In this document: one piece after another, positions 37,249-45,445 of the stretch
Numbering within the stretch: position 1 is the stretch's first letter
Layout: the number at the start of each line of letters is the position of its first letter
Assembly: GCF_021353265.1 (NCBI RefSeq)
Contig: NZ_JAJTWU010000001.1
Coordinates: 186,001 to 250,000 of the forward strand
Direction: 5' to 3'
DNA: 64,000 nucleotides
Source of the DNA: Pelomonas cellulosilytica
GTDB taxonomy: Bacteria > Pseudomonadota > Gammaproteobacteria > Burkholderiales > Burkholderiaceae_C
Position numbers and translations under genes: made by a program
Notes under the pieces: model-generated
Databases searched by the model: none
Seen by the model: only the letters and a program-made list of their open reading frames with translations
What the model was told of the DNA's origin: nothing

Positions 37249-39723
37249 ATGCGACGCTCTTTCTTCACGATCCCTGTATCCAAGGTGCTTTCGCCTCGTC
37301 CGCCGCACAGCGCCAGCGCCCACATCGAAGCCTTTCGCGCTGTCTGGTTGACGCGTTATGAGTCGCCTGGCGCGGCGGCAGCCATGGCCCATCGGCATAT
37401 CGAGTCCGCCGGGGGCGACGAGCGCCTGGTGCTGCGCATGCAGCTGGTGCTGCAGCGGCTGAAGCCGCAGTCCGCCGCGAGCCATGAGCACTACGAGGCC
37501 CTGGCCCAGCGCCTGGAGGAGCTGGGCGACCGGCCGGGCTCCCTGATCGCGACGAGCCTTGCGCTGGGCGTCGCGAACTTCGGTGGCGACGTGGAGGCGG
37601 CCGTGGCGGCGTACGAACGCCTGACCCCGGCCATCCATCACATCGCCGATCCATTGGAGCAGCACGTGGCCATGGCGCCTTCGCTGTTCCTCTACCACGC
37701 TGCCGGCAACGCGGCGGCCTATATGCACCAGGCCTGCCGGATGCTGCAGCTGGCCAACGAAGTCAGCAACGACGGCATGCGGTCTGCGTCGCTCAGCAAC
37801 GTCGGCATCGCGTTCTTCCTGTCGGGTGACGAGTTGCAGGCGCGCCACCATCTCGAGCAGTCGCTGGAGAGCACCGATGTCGGTGGGTGGACGCGCTTCG
37901 GCGCGGTGACCGTCCTCGCCGACCTCTACGCCTCTGCCGGTGAGATGGACAAGGTGCTGCCACTGCTGAAGGCTTGGTCGTTTCCGCGCAACCCCGAGGA
38001 GCTCGACATTTCGGCGATGGCCCATTTCCACGCACTGGGCGCCGAGGTCTGCGCTCGCCTGGGCGAGGAGAGCCGCGCGCGGGACTACCTCGAAGTCCTG
38101 GACGGTGTGCCGCAGGACCGTCTAAGTCACGGCCTGCGCTGCATGGCAGGGCTGTCTCGTGCGCTCCATCACCGCGCCGCCGGACGCCCGCTGGAAGCCC
38201 TCGAGGCACTGGACGGTGCTCTGGCGCTGGTGGAGCGGCTGCCCGGCAGCGACCGTGCGCTGCCCTCGCGGTTCTGGTGGCTGGCGGCCGAGCTGGCCGA
38301 GGTGCAGGGCGAATGGGAGCGTGCCTACCGGTTGCTGCAGCGCGCCCGCGGGCTGGAGCTCGGGAAGAAGCAGCAGATCGCCGCCGTTCGGCGCGTGGCC
38401 GCGCAGTTCCAGACGGACGCGAATGCCCGTGCCGTCGAGGCAGCCCAGCGCGACCCGCTGACGGGACTGGGCAACCGCGAGCGGTTGATTCACGTCGGCG
38501 ACGGCTGGATCTTGCGCAGGCTCACGCCGCTGGTGGCCAAGCTAAATGTGCGGCGGTTTAACGCCATCAATGAGGCGCTGGGGCGCGAGATCGGCGACGC
38601 TGTCCTGCAGGCGGTCGCGGACCGGCTGCGGCAGGCCTGCGCGCGGCTGGAGAACGCACTGGCCGGCCGCGTCTACGCGGACCAGTTCGCGCTGGTCGTT
38701 GCCGGCGAGCAGGCCGACGTCCACCTGCTGCGGCGCTTCGCCCTCGAGCTTTTCTCCACGCCGCTGGAGGTGGCCGGGCAGCAGGTCGACATCAGCGCGG
38801 CCTGGGGCATCGCGCATGGCCCGGTGCACGGAGCGTCCATGCAGCAGCTGATGAGCCATGCGGAGGTCGCGTTGCACGAGGACCGGCGCACACATGCCGG
38901 CTGGACGATCTACGAACCCGGCCTCGTGCGCGCGGACCCGCGCCAACTCTCGCTGATCTCCGAGCTCCGGCGCGCGGCGCAGGAGAACGAGTTCACGTTG
39001 CTGCTGCAGCCCAAGTTCAGCCTGTCCGACAACCGCGTGACCAGCTTCGAGTCGCTGATCCGCTGGCGGCACCCGAGCCGCGGACCGCTCGCCCCGGCCG
39101 CGTTCATCCCATTCGCCGAGAACACGGGCAGCATCCGCGGCGTCACCGAGTGGGTGTTGCGGCGGTCTATGCAGCTGTCCGTGCGGCTGCGTGGGGCGGG
39201 GCTGGTGAGCCGCATCGCCGTCAACGTGTCGGTGCACGACGTGGGCGGCAGCGACCTCTGCCGCCGGCTGCAAGGGCTGCTACTGGCCACCGGCGCGCGG
39301 GCCGAGGACATCCGGCTGGAGCTGACCGAGAGCGCCGTGATGAAGGACCCGGCGACGGTCATCGATCGCATGCGGGAGATCAACGCGCTGGGCTTCGAGT
39401 GGTCCGTCGACGACTTCGGCACCGGCCAGTCGTCGCTGGCCTATCTGCACATGCTGCCGGTCTCCGAGCTGAAGATCGACCGCAGTTTCGTTCGTGGCGC
39501 CGCGACATCGAGCACGTCGCTGACGCTGCTGAAGGCGGCCATCGACCTGGGGCGCAACCTGGGGCTGTCCACCGTGGGCGAGGGCGCCGAGACGGCCGAG
39601 GAATGGTCACTGTTGCGTGATCTGGGCTGCAGCGTCGCGCAAGGTTGGTTCGGCGCCAGCCCCATGCCGGAGCATGAGCTGATCGCCTGGCTGCAACAGC
39701 GCGCGGCCGCCGAAAGGCTCTGA
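37249..39723 (+). CDS. TPR-like / degenerate GGDEF / EAL c-di-GMP phosphodiesterase
   Basis: An 824-residue cytosolic protein. Residues about 20-395 are alpha-helical repeats of TPR style. A GGDEF-like domain follows (about 400-550) but the signature is replaced by VYADQF, so cyclase activity is unlikely; it may bind GTP as a regulator. The EAL domain (about 570-815) has ESLIRWRHP (EAL as ESL), NVSVHD, LELTES, VDDFGTGQSSL, ELKIDRSFV and GEGAET, so the main metal and catalytic residues look present and c-di-GMP hydrolysis is plausible. No ribosome site is obvious before the ATG. It probably tunes motility or biofilm state beside the chemoreceptor gene. Confidence 0.85.
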   Translation: MRRSFFTIPVSKVLSPRPPHSASAHIEAFRAVWLTRYESPGAAAAMAHRHIESAGGDERLVLRMQLVLQRLKPQSAASHEHYEALAQRLEELGDRPGSLIATSLALGVANFGGDVEAAVAAYERLTPAIHHIADPLEQHVAMAPSLFLYHAAGNAAAYMHQACRMLQLANEVSNDGMRSASLSNVGIAFFLSGDELQARHHLEQSLESTDVGGWTRFGAVTVLADLYASAGEMDKVLPLLKAWSFPRNPEELDISAMAHFHALGAEVCARLGEESRARDYLEVLDGVPQDRLSHGLRCMAGLSRALHHRAAGRPLEALEALDGALALVERLPGSDRALPSRFWWLAAELAEVQGEWERAYRLLQRARGLELGKKQQIAAVRRVAAQFQTDANARAVEAAQRDPLTGLGNRERLIHVGDGWILRRLTPLVAKLNVRRFNAINEALGREIGDAVLQAVADRLRQACARLENALAGRVYADQFALVVAGEQADVHLLRRFALELFSTPLEVAGQQVDISAAWGIAHGPVHGASMQQLMSHAEVALHEDRRTHAGWTIYEPGLVRADPRQLSLISELRRAAQENEFTLLLQPKFSLSDNRVTSFESLIRWRHPSRGPLAPAAFIPFAENTGSIRGVTEWVLRRSMQLSVRLRGAGLVSRIAVNVSVHDVGGSDLCRRLQGLLLATGARAEDIRLELTESAVMKDPATVIDRMREINALGFEWSVDDFGTGQSSLAYLHMLPVSELKIDRSFVRGAATSSTSLTLLKAAIDLGRNLGLSTVGEGAETAEEWSLLRDLGCSVAQGWFGASPMPEHELIAWLQQRAAAERL

Positions 39724-39793
39724 CGCCGCCATCGGCTTGGCGTTCGGCTGACAAACCGATAGGCTGTCCCCTCCAGACCAGGGAGGGATGGGA

Positions 39794-41347
39794 ATGAGGC
39801 TCAGCGACTACACGATCCGGGCTCGCCTGTTGGCCCTTGCCGCCTTGGCGGTGGCGGGCATGCTGCTGGTGGGACTGCAGGGCTTGGGCAGCCTGTCCCA
39901 GGCCCGAGCCGATTTTGTCGATTACGTCGACAACGACGTCGAGGCCCTGACGCTGCTGGCCGGCGTGCGGGCGGGCGTCGGCAACCTTCGCCGCTACGAG
40001 AAGGATCTGCTCATAAACCTGGCCGACGCCAAGGCGGTCGAGCGCTATCGCGGCGAGTGGATCGACACCTTCGACAAGGTTTCGACCAGCCTGGTTCGCA
40101 TCGGCCGGCTGGATCTGCCGACCGAGGTGAAGCGCATGCCCGGGGGCCTGCAGCAGGCGCTGCAGGACTATCGCGGCGGCTTCAGCGCCATCCTCGACCG
40201 CCTCGCCAAGGGCGAGTTCCCCGACACGGCGGCGGCCAACAAGGCGATGGAGCCGGTCAAGGGCTCGGTGCGCGCCGTCGACAAGTCGCTGGGCGACATG
40301 ACGGAGAAGATCAGTCAGCGCTCTGCCGAGCAGGTGGCCCGCGTCGACGCGAATGCCCGGGACATCCGGCGCCACCTGACGCTCGTCGTGGTGGCGGCCG
40401 TGCTGCTGCTGGCCGCCTACACGGCCGTCAACATTCGCTCCATCCTGGCGCCGCTGGCGCAGGCGGCGAAGGCGGCGGAACGCATTGCCGGCCATGACCT
40501 CAGCGAGCCGCTGCACCCACAGGGCCGGGATGAGACGGCGCTGCTGATGCGCGGCCTGCAAGGCATGCAGGACGCGCTGGCCGGTGTCGTCGCCGGCGTG
40601 CGCGAGGGGGCAGGCCATGTGGCCGACGCGTCGCGCGAGGTCGCCGTCGGCAGCATGGACCTCAGCCAGCGGACCGAACAGGCCGCCGCCAACCTGGAAG
40701 AAACCGCCTCCGCCATGGAGCAACTGACGGCCAGCGTCACGCACAACGCCGAGTCCGCCGCACGTGCCAGTGACCTGGCTGCTGAAGCCACCGACGTGGC
40801 GCGGCGGGGCGGTGCCGTCGTGGACGAAGTGGTGCGCACGATGTCGGAGATCAGCACGTCCTCGGCACGCATCGCCGACATCATCTCCGTCATCGACGGC
40901 ATCGCCTTCCAGACCAACATCCTGGCCTTGAACGCCGCGGTGGAGGCCGCGCGGGCCGGGGAGCAGGGCCGCGGCTTTGCCGTGGTAGCCGGCGAGGTGC
41001 GCCTGCTGGCCGGGCGCTCGGCCGAGGCGGCCAAGGAGATCAAGACACTCATCTCGCACAGCGGCGAGAGGGTCGACGTGGGCGTCGCGCTCGTGGGCCA
41101 GGCCGGCAAGACGATGCAGCAGGTCATCGAGGCAATTGCCCGCGTGGCCAGCATTGCGTCGGAAATCAGCCATGCCGCCCGCGAGCAGGGCAGCGGCATC
41201 GGCCAGATCGGGCAGGCCATCGCGAACATGGACCAGATGACGCAGCAGAACGCGGCGCTGGTCGAGGAGTCCGCAGCCGCCGCCGCCAGCCTGCAGCAGC
41301 AGGCCGACGCGCTGGCGAGCACGGTGTCCGTGTTCCGTCTCGGTTGA
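39794..41347 (+). CDS. Methyl-accepting chemotaxis protein
   Basis: A 517-residue transducer: a short cytoplasmic tip, TM1 ([20 protein letters not shown]), a periplasmic four-helix-bundle domain (about 30-190), TM2 ([17 protein letters not shown]), HAMP, and the signalling domain with the conserved hairpin tip [20 protein letters not shown] and [14 protein letters not shown]. It ends TVSVFRLG without the NWETF-type CheR tether. Two ATGs six bases apart are possible; the second (39794) has better spacing to GGGAGG. Its ligand is unknown. Its last 45 bp and the following 20 bp are echoed behind the cellulase gene. Confidence 0.94.
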   Translation: MRLSDYTIRARLLALAALAVAGMLLVGLQGLGSLSQARADFVDYVDNDVEALTLLAGVRAGVGNLRRYEKDLLINLADAKAVERYRGEWIDTFDKVSTSLVRIGRLDLPTEVKRMPGGLQQALQDYRGGFSAILDRLAKGEFPDTAAANKAMEPVKGSVRAVDKSLGDMTEKISQRSAEQVARVDANARDIRRHLTLVVVAAVLLLAAYTAVNIRSILAPLAQAAKAAERIAGHDLSEPLHPQGRDETALLMRGLQGMQDALAGVVAGVREGAGHVADASREVAVGSMDLSQRTEQAAANLEETASAMEQLTASVTHNAESAARASDLAAEATDVARRGGAVVDEVVRTMSEISTSSARIADIISVIDGIAFQTNILALNAAVEAARAGEQGRGFAVVAGEVRLLAGRSAEAAKEIKTLISHSGERVDVGVALVGQAGKTMQQVIEAIARVASIASEISHAAREQGSGIGQIGQAIANMDQMTQQNAALVEESAAAAASLQQQADALASTVSVFRLG

Positions 41348-41366
41348 GCGCGAAGGCCAGCCGCGG
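41303..41366. repeat. Left copy of a junction repeat flanking the cellulase gene
   Basis: This stretch covers the last codons of the chemoreceptor gene, its stop and about 20 bp beyond. It aligns by eye at about 80% with 43588-43650. The part after the stop (TGAGCGCGAAGGCC) corresponds to the end of the asparaginase gene in the right copy. The left copy is thus intact chemoreceptor end plus relic asparaginase end. Confidence 0.65.
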
Positions 41367-41758
41367 GACGCTGGCTGCGGCCCCGGCACCGGGCGATCGT
41401 GCGCGTGGCCAGCGTGGGCCTTGGCGTCCCGGCTTTTGCGTGTCTGAACGTGACGGGCTGAAGCACCGAGGCGGCCTGTCCTGGTTGCCTGATGAACGGG
41501 CGAGAGGGAGCTCTCCCCATGGTGCCCATGACTCCCCGGGGCGCTATCGGCAGATTGCATCCCTAACTTGCAGTTTGCCGACATGTTGCGAACTGTTGCC
41601 CCTGCATCAATCCAGGGCCAGGACGCGACGCAGACACTCCGCGCCGCGCCAGAGCCGCACGTGACGGCGACGCCGGTATGAGCGGCGGCAGGCACCGCGG
41701 GCGTGCAGATCGGTTCTGCGGCCCGAGCGACAGTCCATCTAGCCAGGAGAGACATTTC
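41367..41758. other. Non-coding spacer upstream of the cellulase gene
   Basis: About 390 bp with no credible gene. A short inverted repeat GGGAG-CT-CTCCC lies near 41508-41519. Around 41568-41610 several TTGC segments recur (CTTGCAGTTTGCC, GTTGCGAACTGTTGCC), which could be regulator sites for the cellulase gene. No promoter with good boxes at both -35 and -10 stands out, and there is no intrinsic terminator for the chemoreceptor gene. Confidence 0.5.
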
Positions 41759-43549
41759 ATGCAGATCATCTCAATGCAGGTCCGCCGTGCGGCGGCAGCC
41801 CTGTTTGGCGGCCTGTTGCTGGCGCATGCCGGCCAGGTCCTTGCCGACGTCAGCCCGCTTTCCGTCAGTGGCAACCGTGTGCTGGCGGGTGGGCAGCCCG
41901 CTAGCTTTGCCGGCAACAGCCTGTTCTGGAGCAACACCGGCTGGGGTGGTGAGAAGTTCTACAACGCCAGCGTCGTCGGCTGGCTCAAGAAGGACTGGGG
42001 CACGAAGGTCATCCGCGTGGCCATGGGCGTGGAAGAGAGTGGCGGCTATCTGCAGGACCCAGCCGGCAACAAAGCGCGGGTCAAGGCCGTCGTCGACGCC
42101 GCCATCGCCAACGATATGTACGTCATCATCGACTGGCACACCCACCACGCGGAGGACTACCGCACCCAGGCGGTGGCCTTCTTCCAGGAGATGGCGCGCA
42201 CCTACGGCAAGAGCAATCACGTCATCTACGAGGTTTACAACGAGCCGCTGGGCATCTCGTGGAGCGGCACGATCAAGCCCTACGCGCAGGCCGTCATCAA
42301 CGCCATCCGCGCGATCGACCCGGACAACCTCATCATCGTCGGCACGCCCAACTGGTCGCAGGACGTGGATGCCGCCTCGCGCGATCCGATCAGCGGCGCC
42401 AACGTGGCCTACACGCTGCACTTCTATGCCGGCAGCCACGGCCAGTGGCTGCGTGACAAGGCGCAGACCGCGCTGAACAACGGCGTCGCGCTGTTCGTGA
42501 CCGAGTGGGGCTCGGTGAACGCCAGCGGCGATGGTGGCGTGAACGAATCCGAGACCTGGGCCTGGGTCGACTTCATGAAGGCCAAGGGCATCAGCAATGC
42601 CAACTGGGCGCTGAACGACAAGGCGGAGGGCGCGTCCGCGCTGGTGGCCGGAGCCAGTGCGCAGGGCGGCTGGTCGGCCGGCCAGTTGACACGCTCGGGC
42701 GCGCTGGCCAGGCAGATCATCGGCGGTTGGCCGGGCGCACCGACGAACTCGGGCTGCACACGCATGGCTGTGCCGGCGCAGCTCCAGGCCGAGGCCTACT
42801 GCAACATGTCCGGCGTGCAGGTGGAGGGCACGACGGATACGGACGGTGGCAGCAATGTCGGCTACATCGACACGGGCGACTGGATGACGTACGACGTCAA
42901 CGTGCCGGCCGCCGGCAGCTATCTCGTCAAGTACCGCGTGGCCAGCCAGTCCGGTGGCGGCGTCATCCAGCTGGAACGTGGCGGCGGCGGTGCCACCTAC
43001 GGCACGATCAACGTGCCTTCCACCGGCGGCTGGCAGAACTGGACGACGGTCTCCCACACGGTCACGCTGGCTGCCGGTCAGCAGACTCTGGCCATCCTGG
43101 CCAAGTCGGGCGGATTCAACATCAACTGGCTGGACATCAGCCGCCCCACCGACCCTGTCGGCAGCGGCATCACCATCCAGGCCGAGAACTTCGACTCGCA
43201 GTCCGGCGTGCAGACTGAGGCCACGACCGACTCCGACGGAGGCCTGAACGTGGGCTACCTGGACGCCGGCGACTGGCTGTCCTACCCCAGCGTCAACCTG
43301 GCCACGGCCGGCGCCTACACGATCGAGTACCGCGTGGCCAGCCTCAACGGTGGCGGCACGCTGCAGCTTGAAGAGGCCGGCGGCAGCGTGGTCTACGGCG
43401 CGCTGAACGTCCCGGCTACGGGAGGCTGGCAGAACTGGGTCACCATCAAGCACACCGTGCAGCTGCCCGCGGGCCAGCGCAAGTTCGGCATTGCGGTGCG
43501 CAACGGCGGCTGGAACCTGAACTGGTTCAGGGTGTCCAAGGCGCCCTGA
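41759..43549 (+). CDS. Secreted GH5 cellulase with two CBM6 domains
   Basis: A 596-residue exported endo-beta-1,4-glucanase. Signal peptide about 1-29 (cleavage near VLA-D); GH5 domain about 30-340 with the acid/base E162 in YEVYNEPLG, nucleophile E249 in FVTEWGSV, and IIDWHTHHAEDYR. Two tandem CBM6 modules follow (about 355-470 and 485-596), each with QAE..., DGG-NVGY-D-GDW and INW or LNW blocks, suited to binding cellulose or xylan-type chains. AGGAG lies about 10 bp before the ATG, which excludes the longer frame. The gene sits alone between a chemoreceptor and an asparaginase gene, flanked by duplicated junction sequence that suggests insertion. Confidence 0.93.
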   Translation: MQIISMQVRRAAAALFGGLLLAHAGQVLADVSPLSVSGNRVLAGGQPASFAGNSLFWSNTGWGGEKFYNASVVGWLKKDWGTKVIRVAMGVEESGGYLQDPAGNKARVKAVVDAAIANDMYVIIDWHTHHAEDYRTQAVAFFQEMARTYGKSNHVIYEVYNEPLGISWSGTIKPYAQAVINAIRAIDPDNLIIVGTPNWSQDVDAASRDPISGANVAYTLHFYAGSHGQWLRDKAQTALNNGVALFVTEWGSVNASGDGGVNESETWAWVDFMKAKGISNANWALNDKAEGASALVAGASAQGGWSAGQLTRSGALARQIIGGWPGAPTNSGCTRMAVPAQLQAEAYCNMSGVQVEGTTDTDGGSNVGYIDTGDWMTYDVNVPAAGSYLVKYRVASQSGGGVIQLERGGGGATYGTINVPSTGGWQNWTTVSHTVTLAAGQQTLAILAKSGGFNINWLDISRPTDPVGSGITIQAENFDSQSGVQTEATTDSDGGLNVGYLDAGDWLSYPSVNLATAGAYTIEYRVASLNGGGTLQLEEAGGSVVYGALNVPATGGWQNWVTIKHTVQLPAGQRKFGIAVRNGGWNLNWFRVSKAP

Positions 43550-43587
43550 TGCGGTCGCCGACCGTCAGTCCACGTGCACCGGGTTGC

Positions 43588-43650
43588 GCCCGATGCGCTG
43601 GCGCGACCGTGTCGGTGTTCCACTTCAGCTGAGCGCGAAGGCCGGCCGCA
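43588..43650. repeat. Right copy of the junction repeat flanking the cellulase gene
   Basis: About 80% identical by hand alignment to 41303-41366. It contains a broken chemoreceptor tail (GATGCGCTGGCG, a frame-shifting indel, then codons for TVSVFHFS and a stop) joined to the intact 3' end of the asparaginase gene on the minus strand. There is no other chemoreceptor sequence in front of it, so the tail is a relic. Confidence 0.65.
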
Positions 43651-44641
43651 GCGCGCCTACGGTGAGGCCGCGCCGGTTTTTCAGCTCGAGGTGGCTGTAG
43701 TCGCGCAGCACTTCGTGGTCCGTGCGCAGCAGCGCCTGGGCCACGGCGGCCATGGCCGCTTCGGCGGCACGCGCGGCACCGTCGTCGATCTTCAGCGCCA
43801 CGCCCAGGCCCAGCTCTGGCAGTGCCGCGCAGAACACGCCTTCGGCTCCGATCTTGCAGTACAGCCGCTCACCGAAGACCGCCATGACGCGCGAGTCGAA
43901 CCGGTCGGTGCCGGCCACCATGAATGGCTCTGCAGCCACGGCCTGGCGCAGCCGGCGCGCCGCGCGTGCGTGCCCCTCGGGCAGGCCATGGCCGGTGCCG
44001 GCGCGGGCAAAAGCCCGGGCCAGCGCCCGCAGCGGGAGGGCGAAGGTCGGGATGGAGCAGCCATCGGTGCCGCGCGGTGCCTGCTCGACGTCCTGGCCGG
44101 TAGCTGCGGACAGCGCGGCGGATACCTCGCGCATGGCCGGGTGCTCGGCGTCGACGTAGCCGTGGGCGAACGTCGCCGGCTCGACGCCAAGGCGCTGCGC
44201 CATCAGGCAGGCCACGCACAGGAAGCCGCTGTGCTTGCCCGAGCAGTTGTTGTGCAGCGACGAGGCCAGTTCGCCGCGCGCCGCCATCGCGCGCAGCACG
44301 GGCTCGCGGCTGGGCCATTGCGGGCCGCATTCGAGAGCGTCGACACCAAGCCCCAGCTTGCCGAGCACGCCGGCGGCGGTTGCCACATGCTCGGGCTCGC
44401 CGTTGTGCGACGCGCACGCCAGCGCCAGCTCGGCATCGGTCAGGTGGACCGCGTTGGCGGCGCCGGTCGCCACCAGCGGGAGCGCCTGCAGCAGCTTGAC
44501 GGCGGAGCGTGGGAAGACGGGGCGGTCGATGTCGCCAAGCGCGGTGTGCACGGCGCCGCCGGTGTCGACGATGGCCAGCGCGCCGGTGTGGTGCGACTCC
44601 ACAGTGGCGCCGCGCAGGACTTCGATGAGGACGGGGTTCAT
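43625..44641 (-). CDS. Rhizobium etli-type L-asparaginase (Asparaginase_II family)
   Basis: A 338-residue cytosolic protein of the thermolabile/R. etli-type asparaginase family, not related to E. coli AnsA/AnsB. Blocks seen: EVLRGATVESHHTGALAIVD, FPRSAVKLLQALPL (SxxK), CASHNGEPEH, NNCSGKHSGFLCVA (second SxK) and GTDGCSIPTFALPL. It would hydrolyse L-asparagine to aspartate. The start MNPVLIEVLRG is chosen; the longer frame runs into the divergent promoter region. It converges on the cellulase gene, with stops 76 bp apart. Confidence 0.87.
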   Translation of the reverse strand: MNPVLIEVLRGATVESHHTGALAIVDTGGAVHTALGDIDRPVFPRSAVKLLQALPLVATGAANAVHLTDAELALACASHNGEPEHVATAAGVLGKLGLGVDALECGPQWPSREPVLRAMAARGELASSLHNNCSGKHSGFLCVACLMAQRLGVEPATFAHGYVDAEHPAMREVSAALSAATGQDVEQAPRGTDGCSIPTFALPLRALARAFARAGTGHGLPEGHARAARRLRQAVAAEPFMVAGTDRFDSRVMAVFGERLYCKIGAEGVFCAALPELGLGVALKIDDGAARAAEAAMAAVAQALLRTDHEVLRDYSHLELKNRRGLTVGALRPAFALS

Positions 44642-44826
44642 GGCGCAATTGTCGGCATGGCCGGGCAGCGTAAGCCTCACCGCGCCGCCACGTGGGACAA
44701 CACAGCACGGCAGATGGCTCCCCCGAGTCGGGGGTGAGAAGACCAGATCCCTATTTCTTGCGATGGTGCCGCCGACCTGTGTTGGCAAGACTGCCGCGTC
44801 ATTCCGCTGATGCTGCCAGGACCCTC

Positions 44827-45306
44827 ATGCGACCGATCGCGACCCGAACTGCTGCTGTCCTCTGCGCGGCGCTCTGTACCAGCGCTGCCCACGCGGGCCT
44901 GATCCGCATCGATGCGAAGTCGGCATCGCCAAGCGTCTTCAGCGATTTCAGCATCACGTACGACGACGGCATTGCGGGCGACGGCCGCTTCCAGTTCGCC
45001 GAACTGGTGTCCTTCACCTACTTGGCGGTGGCCCACGATGCCACCTACAGCGTGCTTCTGGTCAACCCGGATGTGCCGGACATCATGACCACCAATTACG
45101 TTAGTGGCATGGGTACCGGCCAGGACTGGGTGTTCGGCACGTCCGCTGGGACTTCGGGGCCGGTCTATGTGGTGGCCCAGAGCCGGTTCTTCTACACCGA
45201 GACCGCGCTGCCCGAACCCGTTCCAGTGCCCGAGCCTGCCACGCTCGCGCTGGTCGGCGCAGGGCTGGCCGTCGCGCTGCGGCGCCGACGACCCATCGCG
45301 GGCTGA
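44827..45306 (+). CDS. PEP-CTERM sorting-domain protein
   Basis: A 159-residue exported protein: signal peptide (about 1-23, ending AAHA), a small beta-rich domain, and the C-terminal PEP-CTERM signal VPEPATLALVGAGLAVALRRRR (motif, transmembrane stretch, basic tail). Exosortase (EpsH/XrtA-like) would cleave at PEP and process the protein to the cell surface or biofilm matrix; no exosortase gene is in the window. The body has no recognised domain. It lies between the divergent asparaginase gene and the sensor kinase. Confidence 0.85.
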   Translation: MRPIATRTAAVLCAALCTSAAHAGLIRIDAKSASPSVFSDFSITYDDGIAGDGRFQFAELVSFTYLAVAHDATYSVLLVNPDVPDIMTTNYVSGMGTGQDWVFGTSAGTSGPVYVVAQSRFFYTETALPEPVPVPEPATLALVGAGLAVALRRRRPIAG

Positions 45307-45445
45307 AGGCCCCGCCAGGTCGGCCCATCTGGGCCCCCACCACGGCCAGCAGATCTGGGTCGTGTGGCATCATCTTTTTCGTCATCACGGCAAGATGGTG
45401 CAACGCATGGCGGCGTCAGGGAGGCTGTCTCGGAAGGGCTGCGCA

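Noticed and set aside
39380-41755. 791-codon frame antisense to the EAL protein and the chemoreceptor
   Set aside because: It spans two well supported genes and the spacer and resembles no protein family.
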